Source: Bacillota bacterium (GTDB lineage: Bacteria > Bacillota > Dethiobacteria > Dethiobacterales > Dethiobacteraceae). Taken from it: 7,171 nucleotides of DNA. The translations under genes were made by a program, and so were the position numbers. The notes beneath the pieces are model-generated. The model searched no databases. It worked only from the letters and a program-made list of their open reading frames with translations, and was not told the DNA's origin. Position 1 is the first letter of the stretch, and every line of letters starts with the position of its first letter. The stretch is from assembly GCA_012841735.1 (NCBI GenBank), contig DUUE01000176.1, positions 1 to 7,171 on the forward strand, given 5' to 3'. Positions 1-5,821 of this stretch are shown one piece after another.

Positions 1-31
1 AAAAGACCCGGGAGCCGGGCTCACGGGTCTT
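1..31 (-). terminator. Intrinsic terminator of the selenoprotein gene
   Basis: An inverted repeat pairs 3-10 (AAGACCCG) with 24-31 (CGGGTCTT). After one mismatch the stem continues with GAGC (12-15) against GCTC (19-22), closing on a three-base loop. Read on the minus strand, the hairpin is followed by a T-run that reaches the window edge (positions 4-1). It begins 13 bases beyond the TAA stop at 47-45, so it is placed to end transcription of the selenoprotein gene. The T-run may continue outside the window. Confidence 0.8.
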
Positions 32-44
32 CACTGCTGGGCTT

Positions 45-1790
45 TTAATCATCGTACTCAATGGGGGCATCCGGCAGGCCGCAGGAGCCGTCGGTGCAAC
101 CCGCAGCCTGTTCCTGCGGCAGCCAGCGGTCTATCGATGCACTCGTTACGTAACCAAAATCGGTAGCTTTAAATACCGGACTCGTTTCCCCGCCTACCAC
201 CAGGATATTAATCCGTTCCGGGAGGTGATAGGGTGCAATGAGCGCGTCCCCGGGCAGCTTTTTCCAGGAAGCATAAGGTTCCACGCCTTTGTCCGCTTCC
301 GAGCCCACCAGCATCTGGACATAATCATTTTTCCAGTACCTGTCGGCAGTCATTTTTATGTTTTCCGACAGGTGCCTGCTGAATTCCTCCTTGGTGGCAA
401 AACCCTGGCCTTCCTTCAGGTCTTTGGCCACCAGCGGGTCAAGAATAATGGTGGCATTGGACCCGACGGCGGGAAAGGCACCGTAGAGGATATTCAGTTC
501 TTCCGTGACTGAACGGTTGGCAGCGGCACCGGAACTGTTAATGAAGGTCCAGCCGCGAAAAATGCTGACCACGCTTTCTTCACGTCCGAAACCTTTCTGG
601 ACATGGAAAGGTTCCCAGACGCTGCGCTCCTCATTTTCCGCCACGCACAGGTTGTTATAGGTATGATTATTGCCCTGCGAACTCCAGAGAGTTGTTCTGT
701 TCCTGGCAAACCCCCAGCAAAGGCTCATCAGTGTCCATGCCCGGCCGATCACGGAGTTGGCTTTATTTACCGCGCTGAAGGCGCCTATACCGGAATTCAT
801 GCCGATTTTCTTTGCTATGGGGCCGTTCACCACCACCATGGCTTCAAACGGTGTGGTTGAAGGCATAAAGGAGGACTGGCCAGTAGACGCAATGGCCAGA
901 ATAACAGGGAAATATTCCGGTTTGGCTCCTGCCATGACAGCAATGGTGGCAATATTGGTGACAGTGGGTTTAATCAGTTCCCTGGTATCAAAGAGGAAAA
1001 TTTCGGCCACCACTTCATCCGGAGCTGCGGAAGTGCCCGTCAGCATTTTTCTGACTCTTTCCTCAGTCGGCAGGATGATGGGAGAGCCATCCGTCCAGCC
1101 GTTCTGATAAAAGAGTTCCTGCAGGTTTTCTTCCGTATCGGGACCCAGGAGTGCAGGTTTGTCGCCTGCTTTCACAGCGGCAGTATCCTGCCGCTTTTTC
1201 GGGCTGACAGGTTTTGTCAGTACCTCAATAATTTCCTCCATGACCGGCCTGCCCGTTACCGGGTCATTACCGGCAATATAAGCATCCAGAGTCTCGGGCA
1301 CCACGCCAATGACAGGATGCTGCAGGTATACAAAGGGCAGCACCGAGGCAAGTGCATCCCCGTCCACAACCGATTTAAACCCTTCCGTGGACAGGGGAGC
1401 CACCGGTATGCCATAACTGTTTTCCAATTTGGCGGCGGACGCAGCGACCGCTACGGCACAGCCCGGTCACCCGGCCACACCCAGGATAACTGCATCACCT
1501 TTTTCCTTGATTTCATTCCACAACACCTGGCTGGACTCGTCTTCCATAAACACATTGCCTGATTTTCTCCGCCTGATGGTTTTAACGGAAGGCAGGTGTT
1601 CACTGAACCACTTCTGCAGCCGCACCATAAACTGGGCACTGCCGCCAAAGCCTGTATCCACCAGGTATACAGTTTTGTTTTCCAGGGTGCCCAGGCGCCG
1701 GGCCAGGGTAATTTCAGGCGCCGGCGGACCGGCTATTTTTTGCCCCTCCGCCACGGGGCTTAAGACTGTCAGGCGAATTTCGTATGACAT
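45..1790 (-). CDS. UGSC-family selenoprotein with in-frame UGA (Sec108), fused to a long C-terminal domain
   Basis: This is one 581-residue gene interrupted by an in-frame TGA at 1469-1467, read here as selenocysteine. The ATG at 1790 follows a GGGAGGA ribosome binding site at good spacing. Residues 1-107 resemble the start of UGSC-family proteins: a Rossmann-like strand (KTVYLVDTGFGG, about 39-50), an RRRK stretch (about 73-76), then DAVILGVAG running into U108-P109-G110-C111. After the Sec comes ENSYGIPVAPLSTEGF (122-137), like the family's 'RGIP..V.TE.F' region. A charged linker (about 190-220) leads to a second domain opening with GWTDGSPIILPTEERVRKML, like the 'DGLPVIPPT.ERV..ML' proteins. 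The tail carries Cys565 and Cys570 in C-T-D-G-S-C. A U-x-x-C pair suggests redox or thiol-selenol chemistry, probably cytoplasmic because no signal peptide is seen. The substrate is unknown. A terminator separates the gene from the upstream corrinoid operon. The alternative, two genes or a nonsense-broken pseudogene, is disfavoured by the SECIS-like hairpin, the family alignment and the intact long frame after the UGA. Confidence 0.85.
1437..1464 (-). promoter_or_regulatory. Bacterial SECIS-like hairpin directly after the UGA
   Basis: On the transcript, GUAGC (1454-1450) pairs with GCUGC (1445-1441) around the tetraloop GGUC (1449-1446). A lower stem GGGC (1464-1461) pairs with GUCC (1440-1437), leaving a six-base bulge on the 5' side. 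The loop starts 17 bases after the UGA. In the E. coli fdhF SECIS the same GGUC loop bases sit about 18 bases after the UGA, and the loop G and U contact SelB. The pairing was worked out by hand and no folding energy was computed. Confidence 0.75.
1467..1469 (-). other. UGA recoded as selenocysteine (Sec108)
   Basis: The TGA lies in frame between codon 107 (GGG, Gly) and codon 109 (CCG, Pro). The reading frame stays open for 472 further codons, to a TAA at 47-45. The codon occupies the first position of a U-x-x-C motif, where homologues of the UGSC family carry Sec or Cys. That family knowledge is recalled, not searched. Confidence 0.85.
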
Positions 1791-1903
1791 GCTATTCCTC
1801 CCATCTTTTTGCCACTGACCGCACAACACGTTGCATGATTCAGGGAGCTTCAGCAGGACCATTGCTTTTATGACGCAAGATTCATTGCTGTGTCTGAAGC
1901 AAA

Positions 1904-1915
1904 AACAGTACTGTT
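1904..1915. repeat. Perfect 12-base palindrome, possible operator
   Basis: AACAGTACTGTT is a perfect inverted repeat with no spacer. It lies about 115 bases upstream of the selenoprotein ATG and downstream of the candidate -10 box. The position would suit a repressor site, but a 12-base palindrome can arise by chance and no regulator gene is present in the window. Confidence 0.3.
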
Positions 1916-1973
1916 ATGGTTGCCCGTCTCCACCTCCCCGGTGCCGGCCGTCTTTGTGGCTATATTTCCGGCA

Positions 1974-2003
1974 TTTATATTTATTCGGTTCATATTCTGT
2001 GAG
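1974..2003 (-). promoter_or_regulatory. Weak candidate promoter for the selenoprotein gene
   Basis: On the minus strand CTCACA (2003-1998) could serve as a -35 box (four of six bases match TTGACA). TATAAA (1979-1974) could serve as the -10 box (five of six match TATAAT), with an 18-base spacer. It sits downstream of the preceding terminator, in an AT-rich patch, as a separate promoter would need. The -35 match is poor, so this is tentative. Confidence 0.25.
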
Positions 2004-2062
2004 TTCCGCCGTATTCCTGCCATTTTCAGCTTGTGCCTAAGATAACAGCATTCCCGCCTCGC

Positions 2063-2107
2063 AAAAAGACCTTCCCGGTACAGCCCGCAGGTGCCGGGAA
2101 GGTCTTT
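2063..2107 (-). terminator. Strong intrinsic terminator of the methyltransferase operon
   Basis: A perfect 14-base inverted repeat pairs AAAGACCTTCCCGG (2065-2078) with CCGGGAAGGTCTTT (2094-2107) around a 15-base loop. On the minus strand the stem ends in a run of five T (2067-2063). It begins about 20 bases after the stop of the corrinoid protein gene. It should end or reduce transcription before the selenoprotein gene. The T-run in the plus direction is shorter and interrupted, so the hairpin is oriented for the minus strand. Confidence 0.85.
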
Positions 2108-2126
2108 CTGAAAAGATGCTATGTTT

Positions 2127-2753
2127 TTATACCAAAGTTTTGACTTTTGCCGCTGCACCGCCGGCGTCCCGGGCATAAGCATCGGCACCAATGGCATCGG
2201 CAAACTCCTGGGTAATGGGAGCGCCGCCCACAATAATCTTAAAACCGCTCAGGCCGCTGTCCCTGATGGCAGCCACCGTATCTTTCATGGCGGGCATGGT
2301 GGTGGTAAGCAGGGCGGAAAGGGCCACAACTTTCACATCGGGATTGGCTCTGATTGTATCAACAAATTTGGCGACAGACACGTCCACACCCAGGTCAATC
2401 ACATCAAACCCGACACTTTCAATCATCAGTGCCACCAGGTTTTTACCGATATCATGCAGGTCACCGGCAACCGTACCGATAATGCATTTGCCAAGGCTAA
2501 CGGCTGCTTCACCGGCAAGGTGAGGCTTTAAAACATCTACACCCTTTTGCATGGCTTTGCCGGCAATCAGCATCTCCGGAACAAAAATCTCTCCGCTGGA
2601 AAACTTGTCGCCAACAGTACTCATGGCATCAATCATGGCCGCAAGTATATCGTTTGCCTGATGACCGGCATCCAGGGCCTCCTGGACCAAACCGGCAATC
2701 AGTTTCGTTTTACCTGTCTCAACAGCGGCTTTTACTTCCTGAATTTTGGACAT
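2127..2753 (-). CDS. Corrinoid (B12-binding) protein of a methyltransferase system
   Basis: A 208-residue methyl-carrier protein of the MtbC/MttC/MtvC type. It shuttles a methyl group on a cobalamin cofactor between two methyltransferases in the cytoplasm. Residues 1-85 form the helical cap domain, with the typical FVPEMLIAGKAMQKG segment (57-71). Residues about 90-208 are the Rossmann-like B12-binding domain, with D98-L-H100-D-I-G103, where His100 is the expected lower cobalt ligand. The family's later SxL (S146-A-L148) and GG (G176-G177) positions are also present. The length is normal for the family. The ATG follows AGGAGG at eight bases. It is the last gene of the three-gene operon, 40 bases after the UroD-like gene, and a strong terminator follows. 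The family is secure but the substrate system cannot be told from this subunit. Confidence 0.95.
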   Translation of the reverse strand: MSKIQEVKAAVETGKTKLIAGLVQEALDAGHQANDILAAMIDAMSTVGDKFSSGEIFVPEMLIAGKAMQKGVDVLKPHLAGEAAVSLGKCIIGTVAGDLHDIGKNLVALMIESVGFDVIDLGVDVSVAKFVDTIRANPDVKVVALSALLTTTMPAMKDTVAAIRDSGLSGFKIIVGGAPITQEFADAIGADAYARDAGGAAAKVKTLV

Positions 2754-2793
2754 ACTTCTTTCCTCCTCTTGAGAATGGTATGCTTTCAGCGGC

Positions 2794-3783
2794 TTAAAAC
2801 ATTTCCTTGCTCATGCGGTCAATTTCCTGGCTGACGGCTTCATAAACACCGGGATAAACGCTCATGGGCAACCCCATGGTGGTGGAGGGGATGAAATACA
2901 GCTTGCCGCAGCTTCTGCAGGCCCGCTCCACTTCTTTCCTGATATTTTCCTGGGTCCAGTCAACCCTGTCTACAAGCCCGTTGTCAATGTCACCCATAAA
3001 GCTGATTTTACCGCCGTATTTTTTAATCAGTTCAGGGTTGTTGTTGGTTGTCATTGTACCCTGCCAAATATCAATGCCCATCTCAATCATATGCGGCACC
3101 AGGTTTGCTCCGTATGAATCGCTGTGGTGGACAATCAGTTCCACCCCGTTCTCCCGGCAAAAGCCGTAGTACTTTTTATAGGCCGGCAGAAGGAATTCGG
3201 CAAACATGGCCGGAGAAAGGAATGAGGAAATCTGGCTGCCCCAGTCGTCATGCTGGAAGAGGCACTCCGGCTTAATTCTTTTAATAATCTGATCAATGCA
3301 TTTGATTTTATAATCGGTAATAAAGTCAATCAGCTCATGCATTGCCTCCGGTTCTTCATAGAAATTAATGAGACAGTCATCCATCCCCATCAGGTAATGC
3401 AACTGTTCAAAAATACCGGGGGCGCCAAAAACGGTAAGAAACTGTTCATTTTTGTCTATTTGTTTTGCCTGTTCCTCATATTGTGCCCATGCTTCCTCCG
3501 GTGCTTCCGTGGGCGGGGCCTTAACGACATCTTTCCATTTGGTAATGTCTTTCAATAATTTGTGTTCCTCATCATGTACAGGAAAGGGACCGGGGACATG
3601 CTCAGGCCAGGCCAGGGTTACACCCCAGCCGTTAACAACCTGTTCGCCGGGGTTCGGCATCGGTCCGGCCAGTGCCATCAGTGGGTCGCCGATGACAATG
3701 CCCAAAGCTTCATACTGGTTAACAAATCTGTCAGGTTTCCCGCCGCGGATGGTTTCCAACAAATTTTCCCTTTTGGTTAACAC
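2794..3783 (-). CDS. Uroporphyrinogen-decarboxylase-family corrinoid methyltransferase (MT1-type)
   Basis: A 329-residue member of the UroD superfamily, in the branch of MtaA/MtbA/CmuA-like methyltransferases rather than heme biosynthesis, given its partners. It probably transfers a methyl group between a substrate and the adjacent corrinoid protein. The GTG at 3783 is chosen because AAAGGAGGT lies six bases upstream; a longer in-frame reading to 3861 has no such site and overlaps the preceding gene. Visible motifs are LTKRENLLETIRGGKPDR at the N terminus, QHDDWGSQ (177-184), HHSDS (219-223), MGDIDNG (263-269) and C289-R-S-C292. MtaA and MtbA bind zinc through an H-x-C motif plus a later Cys. 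Here the H-x-C is replaced by H220-S-D222, while Cys292 could supply the last ligand. The gene lies 23 bases after the pterin-dependent methyltransferase gene and 40 bases before the corrinoid gene. The methyl donor (methoxyaromatic, methylamine, methyl halide or other) is unknown. Confidence 0.85.
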   Translation of the reverse strand: MLTKRENLLETIRGGKPDRFVNQYEALGIVIGDPLMALAGPMPNPGEQVVNGWGVTLAWPEHVPGPFPVHDEEHKLLKDITKWKDVVKAPPTEAPEEAWAQYEEQAKQIDKNEQFLTVFGAPGIFEQLHYLMGMDDCLINFYEEPEAMHELIDFITDYKIKCIDQIIKRIKPECLFQHDDWGSQISSFLSPAMFAEFLLPAYKKYYGFCRENGVELIVHHSDSYGANLVPHMIEMGIDIWQGTMTTNNNPELIKKYGGKISFMGDIDNGLVDRVDWTQENIRKEVERACRSCGKLYFIPSTTMGLPMSVYPGVYEAVSQEIDRMSKEMF

Positions 3784-3806
3784 AGGACTACCTCCTTTTG
3801 ATTTGC

Positions 3807-4610
3807 CTATTTTTTCGGGCCGAAAAGCCCTGCTCTGTACGCACCTATATACTCCATGCAATACTCGTCTTTGCCCAGAAGGGCTTCAGTTGCATATATC
3901 ATCCCCATTAAATCCCTGTTCAGCGGGTCGAGGATCACACTGTCCATGCCTGCATTCATGGCAAGGACGGCAAACGCCTGGTTAACCAGCCTGCGGACAG
4001 GCAGATTGAAGGAAATATTACTGACAGCACCGGTAACATGGATTGTGGGATACTGGGCTTTAATCTCCCTAATCACACTGACAATCATGTTAATGCCGTC
4101 TTCCGAGGTGCAGAGCATTTCCACCAGCGGGTCGATATGCAGGCGGGACGGGTCGATCTTGTATTCCCTGGCTTTTTGCATGAGATCGGCAAAAACCTGC
4201 AGCCGTTTTTCCGCCGTTCTGGGAATGCCGCTGTCATCACAGAGGAGGGCGATGCACTCCCAGTCCGTGTCTGCAATTTTGGGGAAAATAATATCTATTT
4301 TGTCCCCTTCCATGGAAACGGAGTTAACAATGCCGGGTTTCTTGCAAAATTGCAGAGCCTCGGCGCAAACCCGTGCACTGGGGCTGTCCACTGCGATGGG
4401 AATATCGGTCACTTCCTGCACAAGGTCAATCATCCATTTTAGAGTTTCCACTTCAACGGCTTCCTCAACGGAGGCACAGACATCTATGTAATCAACTTTT
4501 GCTTCAGCCTGTGCTTTGGCCAGGTTCCTGACAAAATCAGCATCTTTGGCGGCAATGGCTGTGGCAACTGAAGGAATTGAACCGTTTATTTTTTCACCGA
4601 TAATAATCAT
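3807..4610 (-). CDS. Methyltetrahydrofolate:corrinoid methyltransferase (AcsE/MtrH-like, MT2-type)
   Basis: A 267-residue pterin-binding TIM-barrel methyltransferase. It transfers methyl groups between the corrinoid protein and tetrahydrofolate, feeding them into or drawing them from the C1 pathway. It begins MIIIGEKINGSIPS, the standard opening of the family. The pterin-binding residues known from Moorella AcsE (Asp75, Asn96, Asp160, Asn199) appear here at D75 (VDSPS), N96 (NSVSMEGDK), D160 (HIDPL) and N198 (GAVSNISFNLPVRR), almost in register. The length matches AcsE (about 262 residues). The ATG at 4610 follows AAAGGAGGT at eight bases. It is first in a compact operon with the UroD-like and corrinoid genes and has its own plausible promoter. 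No acetyl-CoA synthase or corrinoid iron-sulfur protein gene is adjacent, so it more likely serves a substrate-specific demethylation system than the central Wood-Ljungdahl pathway. Confidence 0.92.
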   Translation of the reverse strand: MIIIGEKINGSIPSVATAIAAKDADFVRNLAKAQAEAKVDYIDVCASVEEAVEVETLKWMIDLVQEVTDIPIAVDSPSARVCAEALQFCKKPGIVNSVSMEGDKIDIIFPKIADTDWECIALLCDDSGIPRTAEKRLQVFADLMQKAREYKIDPSRLHIDPLVEMLCTSEDGINMIVSVIREIKAQYPTIHVTGAVSNISFNLPVRRLVNQAFAVLAMNAGMDSVILDPLNRDLMGMIYATEALLGKDEYCMEYIGAYRAGLFGPKK

Positions 4611-4660
4611 TTCCGTTTACCTCCTTTGCCCGTTTTCGGACATTTTTTAACTTCGCAAAT

Positions 4661-4690
4661 AATATACCATATTCCTGTTTTTTTTTCCAA
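4661..4690 (-). promoter_or_regulatory. Candidate sigma-70 promoter of the methyltransferase operon
   Basis: On the minus strand TTGGAA (4690-4685) could act as the -35 box (four of six bases) and TATATT (4666-4661) as the -10 box (five of six), with an 18-base spacer that begins in a nine-A run. It lies in the AT-rich gap after the acetyltransferase stop, about 50 bases before the start at 4610. No terminator hairpin is visible in the gap, so readthrough from the acetyltransferase gene is also possible. Confidence 0.5.
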
Positions 4691-4692
4691 AA

Positions 4693-5499
4693 CTATTCTC
4701 TATCTTTTCCGGCTCGCCCGGGAGCAATCAGCTCCAGATCCAGACCAAAATACTGTTTCAGGATATGCCTGAACTCACTTTCACCGGAGAGAGTTCTTTC
4801 TGTCATCCGGCCGCCCTCCGGCTTTTTGAAATGCATTTCAAACAAAGTCATCCGCCCTTCCGGCGTGGGGATGGTGCAAAAACGCGCTTGCTGAAAAAAG
4901 GACCCGGGAAATGTGGCCGTATAATGGTGGGCCATCACAAAATCTTCTTCACAACATTCCTCCAGGGTAAAGGCAAACATGGCCTGGTAGCCTGCAGCAG
5001 TTTTCTGCTGAAAAATGTAGCCGTATTTGGGATCACGCCTCAGCCGGTAAGTATGGCCGTATTGCTGCTGCTCCAGCTCTTCCGCAAGCAACAGCGGCAC
5101 CATAATTCCGCCCATGCCAAAACCTACATCTGCCATCCACTGTTTTCCCCCGGCTTCCACCAACAATACCTGATGGGTTTTGGCCATGTATGTTTTCCCG
5201 TCCAGAGTCCCCCGCGCCAGCAGGTCGGCAACTTTAAAGCCCAGCGCTTTCAGCACGAAGGAAAACAGGCCGTTCATTTCAAAACAATAGCCGCCTCTTT
5301 TTCCCAGAACAATTTTTTTGAACAGTGATTCCCTGTCCAGGCAAACCGGTTTTCCATAATAAATATCCAGATTTTCAAAAGGGATCTGCAGTGTATGTGC
5401 CAGGTGCAGTTCATGCAGTGTTTCCGGTGAAGTGTCAGTTTTTCCCCTGTAGCCAATACGCTCGAAGTAGGCATCCAGGTTAAAAAGTTCCTGCCGCAC
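4693..5499 (-). CDS. Arylamine N-acetyltransferase homologue
   Basis: A 268-residue NAT-family enzyme. The family transfers acyl groups from acyl-CoA to arylamines or hydrazines by a ping-pong mechanism through a catalytic cysteine. The full triad is visible: Cys72 in RGGYCFEMN, His109 in KTHQVLLV and Asp124 in MADVGFG. The spacing is close to Salmonella NAT (Cys69, His107, Asp122). The N-terminal pattern LDAYFERIGYRG...LHLAHTLQIPFENLDI is also characteristic. The length is typical. The start is the GTG at 5499, seven bases after GGAGG. It is the first securely identified gene on the minus strand, 82 bases upstream of the methyltransferase operon, and may or may not be cotranscribed with it. 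Some relatives act in amide synthesis (rifamycin-type synthases), so arylamine detoxification is not certain. The natural substrate cannot be read from sequence. Confidence 0.93.
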   Translation of the reverse strand: MRQELFNLDAYFERIGYRGKTDTSPETLHELHLAHTLQIPFENLDIYYGKPVCLDRESLFKKIVLGKRGGYCFEMNGLFSFVLKALGFKVADLLARGTLDGKTYMAKTHQVLLVEAGGKQWMADVGFGMGGIMVPLLLAEELEQQQYGHTYRLRRDPKYGYIFQQKTAAGYQAMFAFTLEECCEEDFVMAHHYTATFPGSFFQQARFCTIPTPEGRMTLFEMHFKKPEGGRMTERTLSGESEFRHILKQYFGLDLELIAPGRAGKDRE

Positions 5500-5502
5500 T
5501 GG

Positions 5503-5796
5503 TCAGCCTCCGTTTTTAGTTAATGTGTTGTCATTCGCTTTCCGGACGGAAAATCCTGCTAAAAAGCTGTCTCCGCCTTTTTCCGGTCCTGTACAGCAGT
5601 GTTTTCCGGGAAACCGGCTTTTTTTCACCTGCCGGCCCGTCCTCCTGCGGCGGGCGGAAAGTAAGAGCTGCCTCCCGTCGGTGTAACCGGGCAGTGCGGA
5701 TTGCAGGGTTTCGGCCTCTTTCGTCGAAATGGAGAAGAATATGCAGAATAACATGAGCAGCAGGACGGAAAATACACCCGGCCAAACCGGGCTCAC
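5503..5796 (-). CDS. Possible small membrane-anchored protein (doubtful)
   Basis: A 97-residue open frame ends at a TGA three bases before the acetyltransferase start, with that gene's Shine-Dalgarno inside its last codons. Translation from the GTG at 5796 gives an N-terminal hydrophobic stretch of about 17-20 residues (VFSVLLLMLFCIFFSIS, about 8-24). An Arg/Lys-rich, low-complexity-looking remainder follows (RRRR around 49-52). I recognise no family. Only a weak AGAG precedes the start, and another reading frame on the same strand is open over most of the stretch, so this may be chance. The tight junction with the next gene and the hydrophobic start are the only arguments for it. Confidence 0.22.
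   Translation of the reverse strand: MSPVWPGVFSVLLLMLFCIFFSISTKEAETLQSALPGYTDGRQLLLSARRRRTGRQVKKSRFPGKHCCTGPEKGGDSFLAGFSVRKANDNTLTKNGG
5539..5552. repeat. Inverted repeat TTTCCG-GA-CGGAAA
   Basis: A perfect 6+2+6 inverted repeat about 40 bases upstream of the acetyltransferase start. Its position would allow it to be an operator for that gene or for the divergent pair. Similar half-sites (TTTTCCGG) recur within the next 60 bases. No regulator gene is visible, so function is a guess. Confidence 0.3.
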
Positions 5797-5821
5797 ATTT
5801 ATCTCTAGGAGGCTGGCGCTT

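Larger units (their letters stand above)
1791..2062 (-). other. Intergenic leader of the selenoprotein gene
   Basis: About 270 bases separate the terminator of the corrinoid operon from the selenoprotein start. I see no convincing gene here. The open frames crossing it either run through the terminator hairpin or lack a ribosome binding site. It holds a perfect 12-base palindrome (1904-1915), a weak sigma-70-like promoter candidate (1974-2003) and the Shine-Dalgarno GGGAGGA (complement of 1796-1802). No recognisable riboswitch was found by eye. Confidence 0.6.
5500..5821. other. Divergent intergenic region between acetyltransferase and glycyl radical enzyme genes
   Basis: About 320 bases separate the two divergent starts. 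Apart from the doubtful small frame at 5503-5796, I see no confident gene and no good sigma-70 promoter in either direction. The stretch has several TTTCCGG-type elements: the inverted repeat at 5539-5552, and TTTTCCGG copies near 5578-5586 and 5602-5609. A four-base hairpin with a GAAA loop followed by seven T lies at 5606-5625. The Shine-Dalgarno of the plus-strand gene (TAGGAGG) lies near 5806-5812. Confidence 0.55.

Noticed and set aside
45..1427. A separate 460-residue protein starting at TTG 1427
   Set aside because: No ribosome binding site precedes this TTG, and the frame runs unbroken upstream to the TGA, with family-like residues (P-G-C-A-V...) before it. It is the C-terminal part of the selenoprotein.
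1467..1862. A start at 1862 for the upstream piece of the selenoprotein
   Set aside because: The 24 extra residues have no family likeness and no Shine-Dalgarno. The ATG at 1790 has GGGAGGA at proper spacing.
1868..2233. A 121-codon minus-strand frame between the corrinoid and selenoprotein genes
   Set aside because: It starts inside the corrinoid gene in another phase and runs through the 14-base terminator hairpin. It has no recognisable protein features.
3784..3861. N-terminal extension of the UroD-like protein to 3861
   Set aside because: It would overlap the end of the preceding gene and ignore the AAAGGAGGT directly before the GTG at 3783.
4679..4687. Nine-T homopolymer after the acetyltransferase gene as a terminator T-run
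   Set aside because: On the transcribed minus strand it reads as nine A, and no hairpin precedes it. It fits better as an AT-rich promoter spacer.
5606..5625. CCGG-GAAA-CCGG followed by seven T as a plus-strand terminator
   Set aside because: The stem is only four base pairs and no plus-strand gene lies upstream of it.
5729..5821. Upstream in-frame ATG codons (5729, 5741, 5753) for the glycyl radical enzyme
   Set aside because: The ATG at 5741 has a passable GGAG, but 5822 has a stronger TAGGAGG and gives the usual short N terminus before the conserved helix. The extra residues look like translated leader.
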